Assembly (NCBI GenBank): GCA_013399855.1
Contig: VXAY01002872.1
Span: 273,206-337,205, forward strand
Length of the DNA stretch: 64,000 bases
DNA from: Oxyruncus cristatus
Lineage: Eukaryota > Chordata > Aves > Passeriformes > Cotingidae
Direction of reading: 5' to 3'
Shown here in pieces: positions 47,530 through 58,696 of the stretch (within the stretch, counting starts at the first letter, position 1; the number at the start of each line of letters is the position of its first letter). The notes below the pieces were generated by a model. The model saw only the letters and a list, made by a program, of their open reading frames with translations, had not been told where the DNA came from and searched no databases. A program made the position numbers and the translations under genes.

Positions 47530-48917
47530 GTATGAACCTTTCTCAATGATTTTTAAGTGGTCTTGGGAATCTGGAGAGGTCCCAGTTGACTGGAAGCTGG
47601 CCAACATTGTCTTAATTTTCAAGAAGGGGGAGGAAGAGGACCCAGGAAACTACAGTCCTGTCAGTCTCACCTCAGTGCCTGGTAAAGTTATGGAGAAGAT
47701 TATTCTGAGAGGTATTGAAGAACACCTGAAAGACAACACAGTCATTGGTCACAGCCAGCACGGCTTCATGACAGGAATGTCCTGCTTATCCAAGCTGATT
47801 TCCTTTTATGACAAGGTAACCCACACAGGTGATCAGGGGAAGTCAGGTGATGTCATCTTTTTGGATTTCAGTAAAACTTTTGACACTGTCTCTCCCAGAA
47901 TACTTCTGGGCAATGTGTCCAACACACAGCTGGATAAACACATCATGTGGTGGGTGAGCAATTGGCTTGTGGGTCGAGCACAGAGGGTAATAGTGAATGG
48001 NNNNNNNNNNNNNNNNNNNNNNNNNNNNNNNNNNNNNNNNNNNNNNNNNNNNNNNNNNNNNNNNNNNNNNNNNNNNNNNNNNNNNNNNNNNNNNNNNNNN
48101 NNNNNNNNNNNNNNNNNNNNNNNNNNNNNNNNNNNNNNNNNNNNNNNNNNNNNNNNNNNNNNNNNNNNNNNNNNNNNNNNNNNNNNNNNNNNNNNNNNNN
48201 NNNNNNNNNNNNNNNNNNNNNNNNNNNNNNNNNNNNNNNNNNNNNNNNNNNNNNNNNNNNNNNNNNNNNNNNNNNNNNNNNNNNNNNNNNNNNNNNNNNN
48301 NNNNNNNNNNNNNNNNNNNNNNNNNNNNNNNNNNNNNNNNNNNNNNNNNNNNNNNNNNNNNNNNNNNNNNNNNNNNNNNNNNNNNNNNNNNNNNNNNNNN
48401 NNNNNNNNNNNNNNNNNNNNNNNNNNNNNNNNNNNNNNNNNNNNNNNNNNNNNNNNNNNNNNNNNNNNNNNNNNNNNNNNNNNNNNNNNNNNNNNNNNNN
48501 NNNNNNNNNNNNNNNNNNNNNNNNNNNNNNNNNNNNNNNNNNNNNNNNNNNNNNNNNNNNNNNNNNNNNNNNNNNNNNNNNNNNNNNNNNNNNNNNNNNN
48601 NNNNNNNNNNNNNNNNNNNNNNNNNNNNNNNNNNNNNNNNNNNNNNNNNNNNNNNNNNNNNNNNNNNNNNNNNNNNNNNNNNNNNNNNNNNNNNNTGGAT
48701 ATTAGAAAGAGGTTTTTCACCCAGAGAGTGGTTGGGCATTGGAAAAGGCTCCCCAGGGAAGTGGTCACAGAACCAAGCCTGACAGTTCAGGAATCATTTA
48801 TGTGATCTCAGGCACATGATGTGACTATTGGGCGTGGTCTTGTGCAGGGCTAAGAGTTGGACTCAATGATCCTTGTGGGTCCCTTCCATCTCAGAATATT
48901 CTTTGATTCTGTGATTC
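47530..48917 (+). mobile_element. CR1 LINE, ORF2 and 3' end, interrupted by a gap
   Basis: A 5'-truncated, sense CR1. Before the gap the ORF2 reverse transcriptase reads without a stop: the GEVPVDWKLANI and DPGNYSPVSLTSVPGKVMEK blocks (fingers), GHSQHGF, and motif A FLDFSKTFDTVS near 47855-47895. The gap removes motifs B and C with the catalytic FADD box. After it the C-terminal segment DIRKRFFTQRVVGHWKRLPREVV continues in the same frame to a TGA at 48803-48805 (first 20 residues at about 48697-48756), and the element ends in the ATTCTTTGATTCTGTGATT tail. Its open frame makes it one of the younger copies here. Activity cannot be judged, and the missing 5' half makes it unlikely. Confidence 0.93.
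48001..48695. other. Assembly gap (695 N) inside the CR1 copy
   Basis: The gap spans the part of CR1 ORF2 between the reverse transcriptase core and the C-terminal segment. About 230 codons are missing from a usual CR1 ORF2 at this point, which agrees well with 695 bases. The gap is thus probably a sized, unresolved repeat rather than hidden unique sequence. Confidence 0.95.
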
Positions 48918-50322
48918 AGAGACTAGCTATTTAATAGACAGTTATTGAACTCAGCTCCTTGAGCAGGTAAGAGACCATCAATCACCACCAGTGGATTTGT
49001 TTTTCAGTATTTTGTTTCTGGGAGGTTTTGTATAAAGCCACAGATAAAAAAGGCTGTGTTTTCATGAATCAGGTGGACCACAATGGAAATTACAAAGTCA
49101 GTGCAGATTGTTTCAGAGGCAATACTTTCAGTAAAGAACTATCTTATCATGGCAGAAAAAGTTGATAGCAACAGTATTTGTTTTTCACCTTCACTGCACT
49201 CTCAAAAAAGGTCTTCATATTTCATTTTTCAGTTAAACGTAATTCTTTGAAACTCAGAAATTTAGTAATAATTTCTATTATAACCCTAGACAACTTTTCT
49301 TAAAACATTTGTGGGACTTTGAATTCTAAGAATGGCTTGAAAATATCCATTAGGAATCTTTCTCTCAAGAAATTTACAACCATTTGTCTGTCTGTCTGTC
49401 TGTCTATCTACCCACCTATCTATCTGAAAGGCCTTGGGCAGGTAGGATTGATAGAGGTGAGAGATTCCCAGCTGTAAGCCGCTGCTGCATATGTCCAACA
49501 ATCTACTCTGAATGCAGAGGCAGATAAATCAGTGAAAAGGATAAGCAGCAGGTGCTGAAATACCCTTTTGTCTTGGTTATTTCTCAGTGTATATTCAGCC
49601 AAATATTTTTTTCAATTTTGTTGGAATTATCTATCTAATCTGTCTACAAGTAATAAAATTCGATATTATGTGTTAATAGTTTGTAAACACTTGATCTGTA
49701 AACATTTACAAAAGCAATTGTGCTGTGTTGGTATACCAGATAGCAAAAAGCCTTTTCTTGTGTTTGTGTTGACACTGTGCTTCTGAACAATGAGATTACA
49801 TTCAATAAGAGCACATGGAATGAAACACAGGCTTTTAAACAAGGTTTGTAAAGAATATGGCATTACATCTATGACCTTGATTGGAACATTGAATTAAAAA
49901 GAATCTGGTTTTTAAAATAGACAATACAAGTTCTTAATGTCCTGGGAGGGAAAAAAAAAAAAAAGACTGTTTGGCTGAGCAAGCAGTTCCTTCTATCATA
50001 ATCTTTCACAGTATGAAAAGACAAAAGGGCACCTGAATGAAGTGTGTTCTTGAACAAAACCACTCATGGTAGAAGAGAAAGATTTATGGCACTGACTGCT
50101 GCAAAAACACTAAAATCATCTCCCACAAGCTGTCGTAATTGCATTTGCTTTGCTATCTCGTAGATAATTTCTTAAAAGTGATCTTTATTGCTTATTTACA
50201 TTTCTTACTGACTTGGAAACGGTTAGTTCACTGTAACTTTTTTAATGTGATATCCTTGAGCAGATTGGAGTCTGAACCCAAGATCCAGTCTCTAAAACAA
50301 ACCAATCTAAAAAATAAAATTC
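48918..50322. other. Non-coding stretch with a tetranucleotide repeat
   Basis: No gene is recognised. A TCTG/TATC microsatellite lies at 49385-49426 and a run of 14 A at 49951-49964. Confidence 0.6.
49385..49426 (+). repeat. TCTG / TATC compound tetranucleotide repeat
   Basis: Five TGTC units are followed by imperfect TATC and CCAC/CTAT units. It is a typical polymorphic tetranucleotide microsatellite. Confidence 0.9.
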
Positions 50323-50500
50323 AGTTTTGTCATGGGTTCAGGTGTCTGAATTTTTGGTAGTAGGGGGCCATAGAGATGATTTCAGTTAGAAACTGCTAGA
50401 AGTTTCACTGTCCTGAGAGGAGCCAATGATAGCCAGCTCCAGGACAAAACCTCCTTGCTGCTGGCAAGGGAGAGCCAGTAAATATGCTTTTGTGATAACA

Positions 50501-50507
50501 TATTTAA
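50501..50507 (+). promoter_or_regulatory. TATA-like box of the solo LTR
   Basis: TATTTAA lies 173 bases into the LTR, a normal place for a U3 promoter element. The predicted start of transcription would be about 30 bases downstream. Confidence 0.5.
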
Positions 50508-50597
50508 GAACACCAGAATAGAAGACCTGTGCTGCAGAAGAAATTCCAAGCCGAGAGGGCAAGCAGTCATCAAGGTCAGTGAAGCAGAGGGGGACTG

Positions 50598-50631
50598 GGG
50601 GGAGAGGGGGCCCAGGTGCCCCCTCTCCCCC
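50598..50631 (+). other. Perfect 14-bp GC hairpin in the LTR transcribed region
   Basis: GGGGGAGAGGGGGC (50598-50611) pairs exactly with GCCCCCTCTCCCCC (50618-50631) around a 6-base loop. It lies downstream of the predicted LTR transcription start, so an LTR-initiated RNA could fold here. The G-rich arm alone could also form a quadruplex. Confidence 0.8.
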
Positions 50632-51252
50632 TCCAGCAAGGGTAAAGGACTTAGAACTGAGCCCCCTGCTTCCTGTGGAAGAGCACTGGGGTGCAAACAC
50701 CCCCTACAGCTCATGCCCGAGCAAGTGGATGCCTGAAGAGTCTGTGACCCTGTGGGAGGCCACAGGATGGAGCAGAGTCCTGCAGGAGGCCTGTGACCGG
50801 TGCAGAGAGAAGCCCACGCTGAGGCAAGTTGTCCCGGGTAGGACTGGTGGCCCTGGTGAGGGAGTGACCCACGAGGAGAGGTCCACGAAGGACTGTCTCC
50901 CATGGGAAGGGATTGCCACAGAAACAGGGAAAGAACTCAGAGCTGTGACCCCCATGTAGCCGTGGTCAAAGACTATGGTGAAGCAAGATGTCCCCTTGCA
51001 GGCCACAGAGAAGACCATCAGAGTGCAGAGAGAACCCCCCGCGTCTGTCCAAGAAATGGACTCACTTTGAACAGCAGCAGCACCAACAACTGGCTGTAGC
51101 CCCCCCTTTCCCGTCTCCCTGCACTGCTGAGGGGAGGAGGGAGAACATGGAGGAACGAGAAGGGGGGGAGAAGGTGGTGTAGGACTGTTTTATTCCTTTA
51201 CTTTTTAGTTCTTATTCTGTTAGCAATGAATCTAGGTTTTAGTTTGTTAAGC

Positions 51253-51258
51253 AATAAA
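51253..51258 (+). promoter_or_regulatory. Polyadenylation signal of the solo LTR
   Basis: AATAAA lies about 200 bases before the LTR end. With the TATA-like box at 50501 it would delimit an unusually long R region of about 740 bases. Confidence 0.6.
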
Positions 51259-51456
51259 TTTAGATTCTATCTGCTTTGAGTCTGTTTGCCCGTGAAAATT
51301 AGGTAGTCAGCGAGTCTCCCAGTCCTTATCTCTACTCAGGAATCCTCAACAATTCTTTTTTTTTCTCTCCTCTGAGAAAAGCAGAGCGGGCAGGAGGGGG
51401 GAATATAGCAGTTTTCAGCGAGTGTCTGAAATCCGGCCAGGGTCAAAACCGCTACA

Positions 51457-54400
51457 AGTTTTTGATAGGTCAGTAGCGGAATCACTGCTGTAGTGAAGTA
51501 GTATTTTTACCTGAGAGGGACAAAAAATTGCTGTTAACCTTATATTCAACTTCTGCCTACAGATACTGTTTATTGCTTTTTATCATTGATAGCGGTGTTT
51601 GCATCCTTTTTGTCACTGTTGCCCCTGTTTTCCTCAGGTAGAAGCAAAGCTCAAAAATACAGCTGGAAAACATACCTGTGAATTTTTCTGTGTATCTCTC
51701 TTCTCTACATATCTCTTTTCCTCACTGCTGTGTCTTGAAAGAGAATGAAAATATATCACTTTTTGCTTTTTTAATATTATTAATTTGGATCACACAGAGA
51801 TGCCTTTGCACCACATGTTGCTCCATGGAGAAGTGGGGCAGCTGTTTAAGGTAACATTTTGTAAAATTAAAGTCTGTTTTCAACAGAGACTACCACTAGC
51901 ATAAAGTCTCCAGGAGACTATTCTAAGAATCTAAACTGATTCCTGATGACTTAAATAAAGTCAGTTTTTACTAGCTGCATGCATTCATTTTTTAAATCGT
52001 TTGTACTAGTTGTTTCTTTCCCCCCCGCCCCACCTTAAGATGGGAAATTTCCATGGAAATGTGAACCAGATACTTTTTAGATCCAGATCAGAATCATGTG
52101 TTTTATTCTGACAATTTTTTTTTCTTTATTACATGCAAAACTAAAATGGAAAGTGTTGGGTTTTCTTATTCAACTACAGGGGAACACATAGTAATTTACT
52201 CATTTACGAAGGCATGACTTAAAAAACTGCAGATGTTATTAGGGGTGTACCAAACATAGCTTTTTAAGAGTGAGTTTTGTTCTGTACCTTTTTTGTGAAA
52301 AAGCCTAGCCTTCCCACGGGACAAAGTTCAGAGCTGCCCACAGTGGTGGTGACCACTTGGTCCAAAAACATCACAGACACATAACCATGCCGTTGACAAA
52401 TGTGTTTGGGAGTTGACCTGGGGATGTTGTGTCCCAGCCCTGGGATGTGATTCAGGAACACCAAAGAGCTCGGCCATCAGCAATGGTATACTCATGGTGG
52501 GTGTAGGGGTACCGATGTGGGTTTTCAAAAGTATGTGAGGTTTCAATAAAGGCTGTGCTTCCGCATATAAGTATTTATGAAAATGTTGGTTATTACAATG
52601 AAAGGACCAGCATGATTGCCTTTCCCAGGAATCAAGCTTGATTAGTTCTTACATACAATGAATAATATCATATAGTACAATTGGACACAAGTAATTAAAG
52701 AAAGAAACTGAGCTATGGTGTGTGCTGGAATATTTTACAGAAATGTAGGGAGATCTGAACCCAGAAAAATCTTCACTAGGCCTAACTTGATTATTTTAGT
52801 TATGAAAACAGGCAAAATCATAATCAAGGCAGAGTTAATTGTAAATCTACTATTCTTTCTAAGCCAGAAGCAGAATCTTAATCAGTTTCCAGGAACTAGC
52901 AAACTTTTCGCTGCATTGCAGGCTACCCACCTGGTAATCTCAGTCTCTTATGCGGCATGCTGGTTTGCATAATTACTGTTAATGAAGAAGTCCCTGGTGC
53001 CATGAGTTGCTTTATGAATGGTTCTGCTAGATATTACAAAACTTTCTGGAAAGAGAATTTGGTTGATGACCTGCCTCAAAGACAGGTGACAAATGCATTT
53101 TAATCTGATTTGTGACTAAGGAGGTACAGTTAAAAAAAAAATTGTCACTACTGCTTGAATTAGCTTTTCAGACAAAGTCCCATGGGACAGCTCTTTGACA
53201 AAGGGTGTTGAGACAAAGTTTTGTTGCTGTCTGAATATGATAAATATGCAATTCTTGTTTTATGGATTGGAAATAAGGAGAAGCAGCAGCTTACCCAAGA
53301 CTCTCTGGGAAAAAACCTGTTTTAGTCAATATCTTCATGTTGTGATATATCTCTTTGTGGGAACTGACAGACAGGCACTTGAGATATTCATCGTGACTGG
53401 ATAGGCTTAATTTAATTCAAGGCAGTCAATATGAACTATTCAAAGCAAATGATCCTGTTTTCTGAAAAGTGTTTGTTCAGATATTTTGTGAAGCATGTTA
53501 AAGTAGTAAATACTGCCCATTTTAAAAAAAGCAAAATGAAACAACAGTTTGTTCTCTAGTCACAAGAAGTCTGCGCTCATTCCAGGGACTCTGAAAGTGA
53601 TGGCATTCCTTTTAAGAAATAGCACTTAATAGTGTATTGAACACTCCAGCTGCTTTGGCATAGGAAATAATTTGTCACCATGTAGGCAGATGCCTGATTG
53701 GGAAGAGATGACTTTCTATATTGCTTCCACCTCCTAAACTGAAGCAGTTTTGCAAGGGAGGGTTGCAGTAATAAAGGTAGCTGTCAGAACCTAATTCCAG
53801 CCATGACAGTCAAAGCTCTGAATTTGGAAGAAAAGTTGACAAAGGTGGGAAAAGAAACGCAGGCGGTTAAGAAATATTCCTTATAGTCACTGTCTGCTTT
53901 GTAGTTCATCAAGTACATTTTTTAATTTCAGTCAGTCCCACAGTCTAACAGAACTATGAGCAGGGTTTCCAGCTTTTATTCTAGGCCTTAATTACAGAAA
54001 TAAGTGATTCTGTCTAGGAGATGCAGAAAGCCTTTCAGGGTATATGCTCTTGTTATTTCCAATGAGTGGAAATAGCTTACCAAAGCTAAAAAGAAGTAAG
54101 CATAATTTTTGTCACCAATGATGTCAGTGATGTCACTCAGATGTAAATCCGAGTGTTGGTGTCAGGCAGAAGCAAACAACGAGAAAAAATATCCTACAGT
54201 GATAGATAGGCAGAATCTCCCTTCCACTGTGACCTTTCCTTTACCCTCTTTCAAGGTCTTTGAATGAAACTTTAGTGTCTCTTGTATTCTATGCAGTAAT
54301 CTGACACTGAGCCCGATACATTAGTCAGACAATCAGATTGTAAGCTTCTTGCCTGTGTGTGTAATTCAGCAACCTTTTATATTTGGGTAGATACAGACTG

Positions 54401-55544
54401 TCAAGACAGATGAAAATTTTTGGGGGAATCATATCTGTCTTGGAAGGAACAGGAATTTGTCCTCTGTCCTGCCTCATGGAGCTTCTATTTTGCACCCCCA
54501 TTTCCTTGTTTGAAATTCAGCTGAAACTATATTTAACCAGTATAGTCTACTTTTAAACTAAATATGCTGCAGTTTGTATAGGAAAATGTGTCACGAACTA
54601 CATTCTGTAGTAGCTGGCTTTACAGTAGATATTTATCTTGACTGTTGCATCACTATTTCACAAAAATTTGACCTTGGTTTTGTGGAGAATGCCACCATTT
54701 TCTCCCATACTAGAAAGTACTTGGGATACATCACCCTCATACAAGTGTATTCTGAGCTGAATTTAGATTTCAGGGAAAGCCCCACTACCTGTTGTGGGAT
54801 TTGTAGACAGCAGCTTTAACTGATCGTATCTAACTTAGTCTTGTGTGTGATTCTATGTGTATACAACAATAACTAAACCAATCAAAACTCAGAAATACTC
54901 AGAATACATCTTTTCACACATAAGCGTCCCTGTGAGCTTTGATGTCAATAAAAGGGAGAATGAATGCATTTGATGCAAGTATTACTTCACAGAAATGACC
55001 TGGGAAATTACACGATTTTAAAAAAATCCACCAGAATCTAAATAATTTAATCATCAGCTTGATCACACAATAAACTGAGTACATGCATTTTGATGGAATA
55101 TGGTAAATTCCTGTACTACAGTGAAGTATATGCAGGAAACATATGCAAGTAGTTGATGTATAGTCACAGAACGAAAATAGAAAATTAATACAAATCCCGT
55201 AGGTAAACAGAATTGTAAACCCAAGTCTGTTTCTCTCCAAAGGAAAGAATGGTACTCTCTAACAAAGCTGTGCACTGTGATGGGAGACTTCATTAACTAT
55301 GAAGAAGTGTGTAGGTTCCTCCTGATGGGAATTATTGTGTACACACGCTTTCAAGTGCGAAGGAACAAAATTGGGCTATTGGATGCTGCTCTTGCTATCT
55401 TTGTGTGCAGAATAACAGCAGATCATGTAACATCATAAATAGCATTATTCAGGGTAGCCAAATGGATACTACAGATTAAATAACCCTTGTGACAAAAACA
55501 TATTTACACGTGATAATTGGAAACCATTACCTCTCGTTAAGTGG
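51457..55544. other. Non-coding stretch, no gene recognised
   Basis: The first five bases (51457-51461) are the right-hand AGTTT copy of the LTR target duplication. Beyond that I see only short chance frames and a C-rich run at about 52020-52032. There is no recognisable repeat, exon or RNA gene. Confidence 0.6.
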
Positions 55545-55872
55545 CATCATAGAATATGCTGAGTTGGAAGACACCCATCCAGATTACTGAGTCCAGCTCC
55601 TGGCCCTGCACAGGACACCCCAAAAGTCACACCATGTGCCTGGCACCATTGTCCAAATGCTTCTTAAACTTGTCAGGGTTCGTGCTGTGATCACTTCCCT
55701 GGGGAGCCTGTTCCAGCACCCAATCACCCTCTGGGTGAAAAACCTTTTCCTGGTAGCCAACCTAAACCTCTCCCGACTCAGCCTCATGCTGACCCTTGAG
55801 TCCTGTCACTGCTTGTGAGATTGGTGCCTGCCCCTCTGCTTCCCCTCGTGAGAGTGTTGTAGACAGCAATAT
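55545..55872 (-). mobile_element. CR1 LINE, ORF2 C-terminal part and 3' end, antisense
   Basis: Starting from the reversed tail (catcatagaatatgctgagt), the minus strand contains the CR1 3' region and the ORF2 C-terminus, including the RKRFFTQRVIGCWNRLPREV segment near 55745-55685. The equivalent segment closes the ORF2 at 47530-48917, and the two are closely similar. It is 5'-truncated at about 55872. Confidence 0.88.
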
Positions 55873-55913
55873 AGTAAATAGAAATTAATATTGACTACTT
55901 GTCTCCCCATCTG

Positions 55914-55929
55914 TTTTTTTTTTTTTTTT
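55914..55929. repeat. T16 homopolymer
   Basis: Sixteen consecutive T lie in the short spacer between the two antisense CR1 copies. Confidence 0.9.
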
Positions 55930-55980
55930 CACATTTTCCTATGGGAAGTCCTGGATTATATCTAATTTTTTCATTATCAC

Positions 55981-56880
55981 ATAAAATCATAGCAGTTAGG
56001 TTCGAAAAGACCTTTAACATCATCAAATTCAACCATTGCTATAGCACCATGTCCCCCACTAAAGCTTATCTCTAAGCACCTTATCTACACATCTTTTAGA
56101 TACTTCCAGGGTTTGTGACTCAACCATTTTTCTGGGCAGCCCATTCCAGAACCTGAAAATCCTTCTGAAGAAATTTTTCCTAATATCCAATTTAAACCCG
56201 CATTCCCTTCCCCCCAGTGCATCTTGGGGTAATTTCCTCTCCTCCTGTTACATGTAAAATGGAAGAAGAGACTGACCCCTCCCTTGCTGTAACCTCCTTT
56301 CAAGTAGATTTACGGAATGATAAGGCCTCCCTCGAGTCTCCTTTTCTCTGATTGAACAACCCCAGCTCCCTCAGCCACTCCTCATTAGACTTGTGCTCCA
56401 GATCCTTCCCCACCTCCTTCTCTGGACTCGCTTCAGCACCTCAATGTCCTTCTTGTTGTGAGGGGCCCAAAACAGTATTTGAGGTGTGGCCTCACTGTTG
56501 CTGAATACAGGGTGACAATCCCTATCCTAGTCCTGCTGGCCACACTATTTCTGATACAAACCAGGATGCCATTGGCCTTCTTGGCCATCTGGGCACACTC
56601 CTGGCTCACATTCAGGCTGTTAACCAGCACCTCTATGTCATCTTCTGCTGGGCAGCTTTCCGGCTACTCTTACCCAACCCTGTAGCACTGTGGGGGGTTT
56701 TGACTCAAGGGCAGGACTCGGAACTTTGTCTGTTGAACTTCATACAATTGACTTCAGAAGATAGATCCAGTTTGTCCAGATCCCTCTCTAGAGCCTCCAG
56801 CAGATCAACACCCCTCCCCAGCTGCAGATGGACTGAGGGTGCATTTGATTTCCTTGTCCAGATCAATAATAAAGTTATTA
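55981..56880 (-). mobile_element. CR1 LINE, distal ORF2 and 3' end, antisense
   Basis: The reversed tail (ataaaatcatagcagttagg) is followed on the minus strand by the CR1 3' UTR, the ORF2 C-terminal region and the [20 protein letters not shown] block near 56590-56530. Frameshifts break the frame, so it is a dead copy of about 900 bases. It has the same orientation as the copy at 55545 but a different 3' sequence ('ttcgaaaagacctttaacat'), which suggests a separate insertion from another subfamily rather than a duplication. Confidence 0.9.
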
Positions 56881-58084
56881 TGTGGGGCTGAAAACAGATA
56901 TCCTAGGGAAAAAATATGGGTGGCCTCACTACCTTGCATGTCATGCTATATTTATTATGGTAAATAGTACACTTAGGACTTATAGAAGATTTGTGTTTAA
57001 AGTTTGATCTACAAAAGGTTTATTTTAAAGTTGTAGATGATCAGTTGGTGTACTATAGTAATTCACAATTCTTGGTGCAGTTTTTTTTTCCATCCTCTTA
57101 GAGCAGAAATGAGAGATGTGTGGTGAAAAAACCCAAGACAGCGTAAGTCAAAAAAAGATCCATCCTTCTCCCTTCTTTCATCACTTCTTACTTTATTATA
57201 GTGACCTTTTTTTTGTTTGTTGATTCTTTAAATTTAAAACCATTCTTATTTTTTTATCAGTAGTCACTGCATCTCTATCTTTAGTGCTGAATAGCTCAGA
57301 ATAAGCTTAACAGTCAGGAGATGCTTTGTAGAAACCTTTCTGTCATTGTTCTGGTGGTTTCAATGAGATTGAAAAAAGGAGTGCAAGAAGAAAGCTCCCT
57401 TGGATGTTTTTCTATAAAGTCAGTGGAAACTCTTGTTGCTTCTGAGTGTTTCATAGATACAGAACAGCATGCTCCACATAGGGGTCCTCTCCTGAATTTT
57501 ATTGCTCTCGACTTCAACATTGACAAACGAGTCTTCTTTCGTGTGTGTGTATATTAGAGCAATGAAAAGTAAAGGGTTGTGCAAGCATCTGCTGTGGCTG
57601 ACTGTTGTCGTCAGAATCTTCCCTGTAGTTACTTACTGTCTTTTGCTACATTTCTATTACTTCTGACCTTTAGAGATCTTCTGAATGCAGTTAAATAATA
57701 CTTCAACTAGCTGATACACAAACGGTAGAAAGATCAAGCCTACCCTGCAGTGTGCAAGTCATCACCCCTCTTTAACTGGACTGGTTTAACTATCTGGGTT
57801 TTTTTGCTTAATAGGTGATGAGAGATGGGAAACAAATCTGCTGGAAGGGCCTTATGAAAGCCCAAAACAAATTGGAAAAATGTTTTTCAATGTCTTCAGC
57901 AATCTGAAATGCTGTCTGCTGTTTGATTTAAGGATCAACCTGCTGGTACAGTAGCTCTAAATCTGTTGAATATATGTGAATTAAAATGTGTAAGTATGGA
58001 ATATCCAACGTGGTAAATGTCACATGAATCAGACGTAACTTGGAACTTAATGCATCTCATTTAATACAAGAGACATTTAGGCAG
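56881..58084. other. Non-coding stretch, no gene recognised
   Basis: AT-rich sequence with short T runs and a (GT)5-type run near 57540-57551. Nothing else is recognised. Confidence 0.6.
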
Positions 58085-58329
58085 GTGCCAGTGCTAAGGA
58101 AACTTCCCAGTCTGACCATTCAGGTCCAGTCTGGCAGTCACAATCCCACCACCAGAGACTGTCACTGCCGAGACCAAGTCCTTTCAAAATGAGTGGCTCC
58201 AGTGAGCCTATGGGTGCCCTGCTCGACTCCCCACACACCCCACACTCACACAATCAGACCAGATTTCCTTGCTGGTTCGACTCCATGTTTCCCATAGCAG
58301 AGTCTCAGACACCTCGTTCCTTAATGGAA

Positions 58330-58335
58330 TTTATT
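58330..58335 (-). promoter_or_regulatory. Polyadenylation signal of the antisense LTR
   Basis: TTTATT on the plus strand is AATAAA on the minus strand, 75-80 bases downstream of the TATA box at 58410-58416. Confidence 0.5.
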
Positions 58336-58409
58336 CATGGCACAGTAACACTGAAACAGCCTGAGCTGGTGCCTCTGAGGAGCGACACCCAGCGAAAGAA
58401 CCCCTGGGC

Positions 58410-58416
58410 TTTTATA
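58410..58416 (-). promoter_or_regulatory. TATA box of the antisense LTR
   Basis: TTTTATA on the plus strand is TATAAAA on the minus strand, in a GC-rich context that is typical of LTR core promoters. Confidence 0.55.
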
Positions 58417-58696
58417 CCCTCACAGTCCAAACAAGACCAAGTCTTGCTCTTCCTTCCAAGTCTTTGGCTCCTGCTCTGTCTCTCAGTGTCCAGTGCCCTG
58501 GCTTGGCACCCAGTCTTTTGCCCTTTGTTATGCAAAGGGTCAGCAGTTCATGGCCTCTTGGGCTCTTACTGAGAGCTCAGCCTGAGGCTTTCAGTGCAAC
58601 TGCTCACTGAGCTACCTGCACCAGATGTATGCCTCAACACTAGACGAAAACTTAGTGAGTTGTACTGGTATTGCTGAGTTCAACCCAAGTTGTGGC

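Larger units (their letters stand above)
50328..51456 (+). mobile_element. Solo LTR (1129 bp) with 5-bp target duplication
   Basis: The element starts TGTCATGGG and ends CCGCTACA. AGTTT stands immediately before it (50323-50327) and immediately after it (51457-51461), a perfect 5-bp target-site duplication. A TATA-like TATTTAA (50501-50507) and an AATAAA (51253-51258) mark promoter and polyadenylation sites in sense orientation. No internal retroviral sequence or second LTR is present, so it is a solo LTR. The 5-bp duplication fits the ERVL/class III group, although some class I viruses share it. It is markedly more GC-rich than its surroundings. Open frames inside it (for example 50579-50959) show no viral protein features and are not annotated as genes. 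Confidence 0.9.
58085..58695 (-). mobile_element. Probable solo LTR, antisense, boundaries approximate
   Basis: A GC-richer block of about 600 bases reads as an LTR on the minus strand. A canonical TATAAAA (58410-58416) in GGGTATAAAAGCCC context is followed 75-80 bases later by AATAAA (58330-58335), the compact promoter-to-polyA spacing of retroviral LTRs. TGCCA near 58087 and TGGCA ending at about 58696 could be the inverted termini, but the flanking bases do not form a convincing target duplication. No internal viral genes are adjacent. A 127-codon plus-strand frame at 58189-58572 lies inside it and is not considered a gene. Confidence 0.5.

Noticed and set aside
47833..48768. Long open frames spanning the 695-base gap
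   Set aside because: They are open only because N bases contain no stop. Only the frame that reads CR1 ORF2 on both sides is meaningful.
50382..51182. Several 60-170 codon frames on both strands
   Set aside because: They lie inside a solo LTR, and no retroviral protein motif is visible.
58189..58572. 127-codon plus-strand frame
   Set aside because: It lies inside the antisense LTR-like block and shows no protein features.
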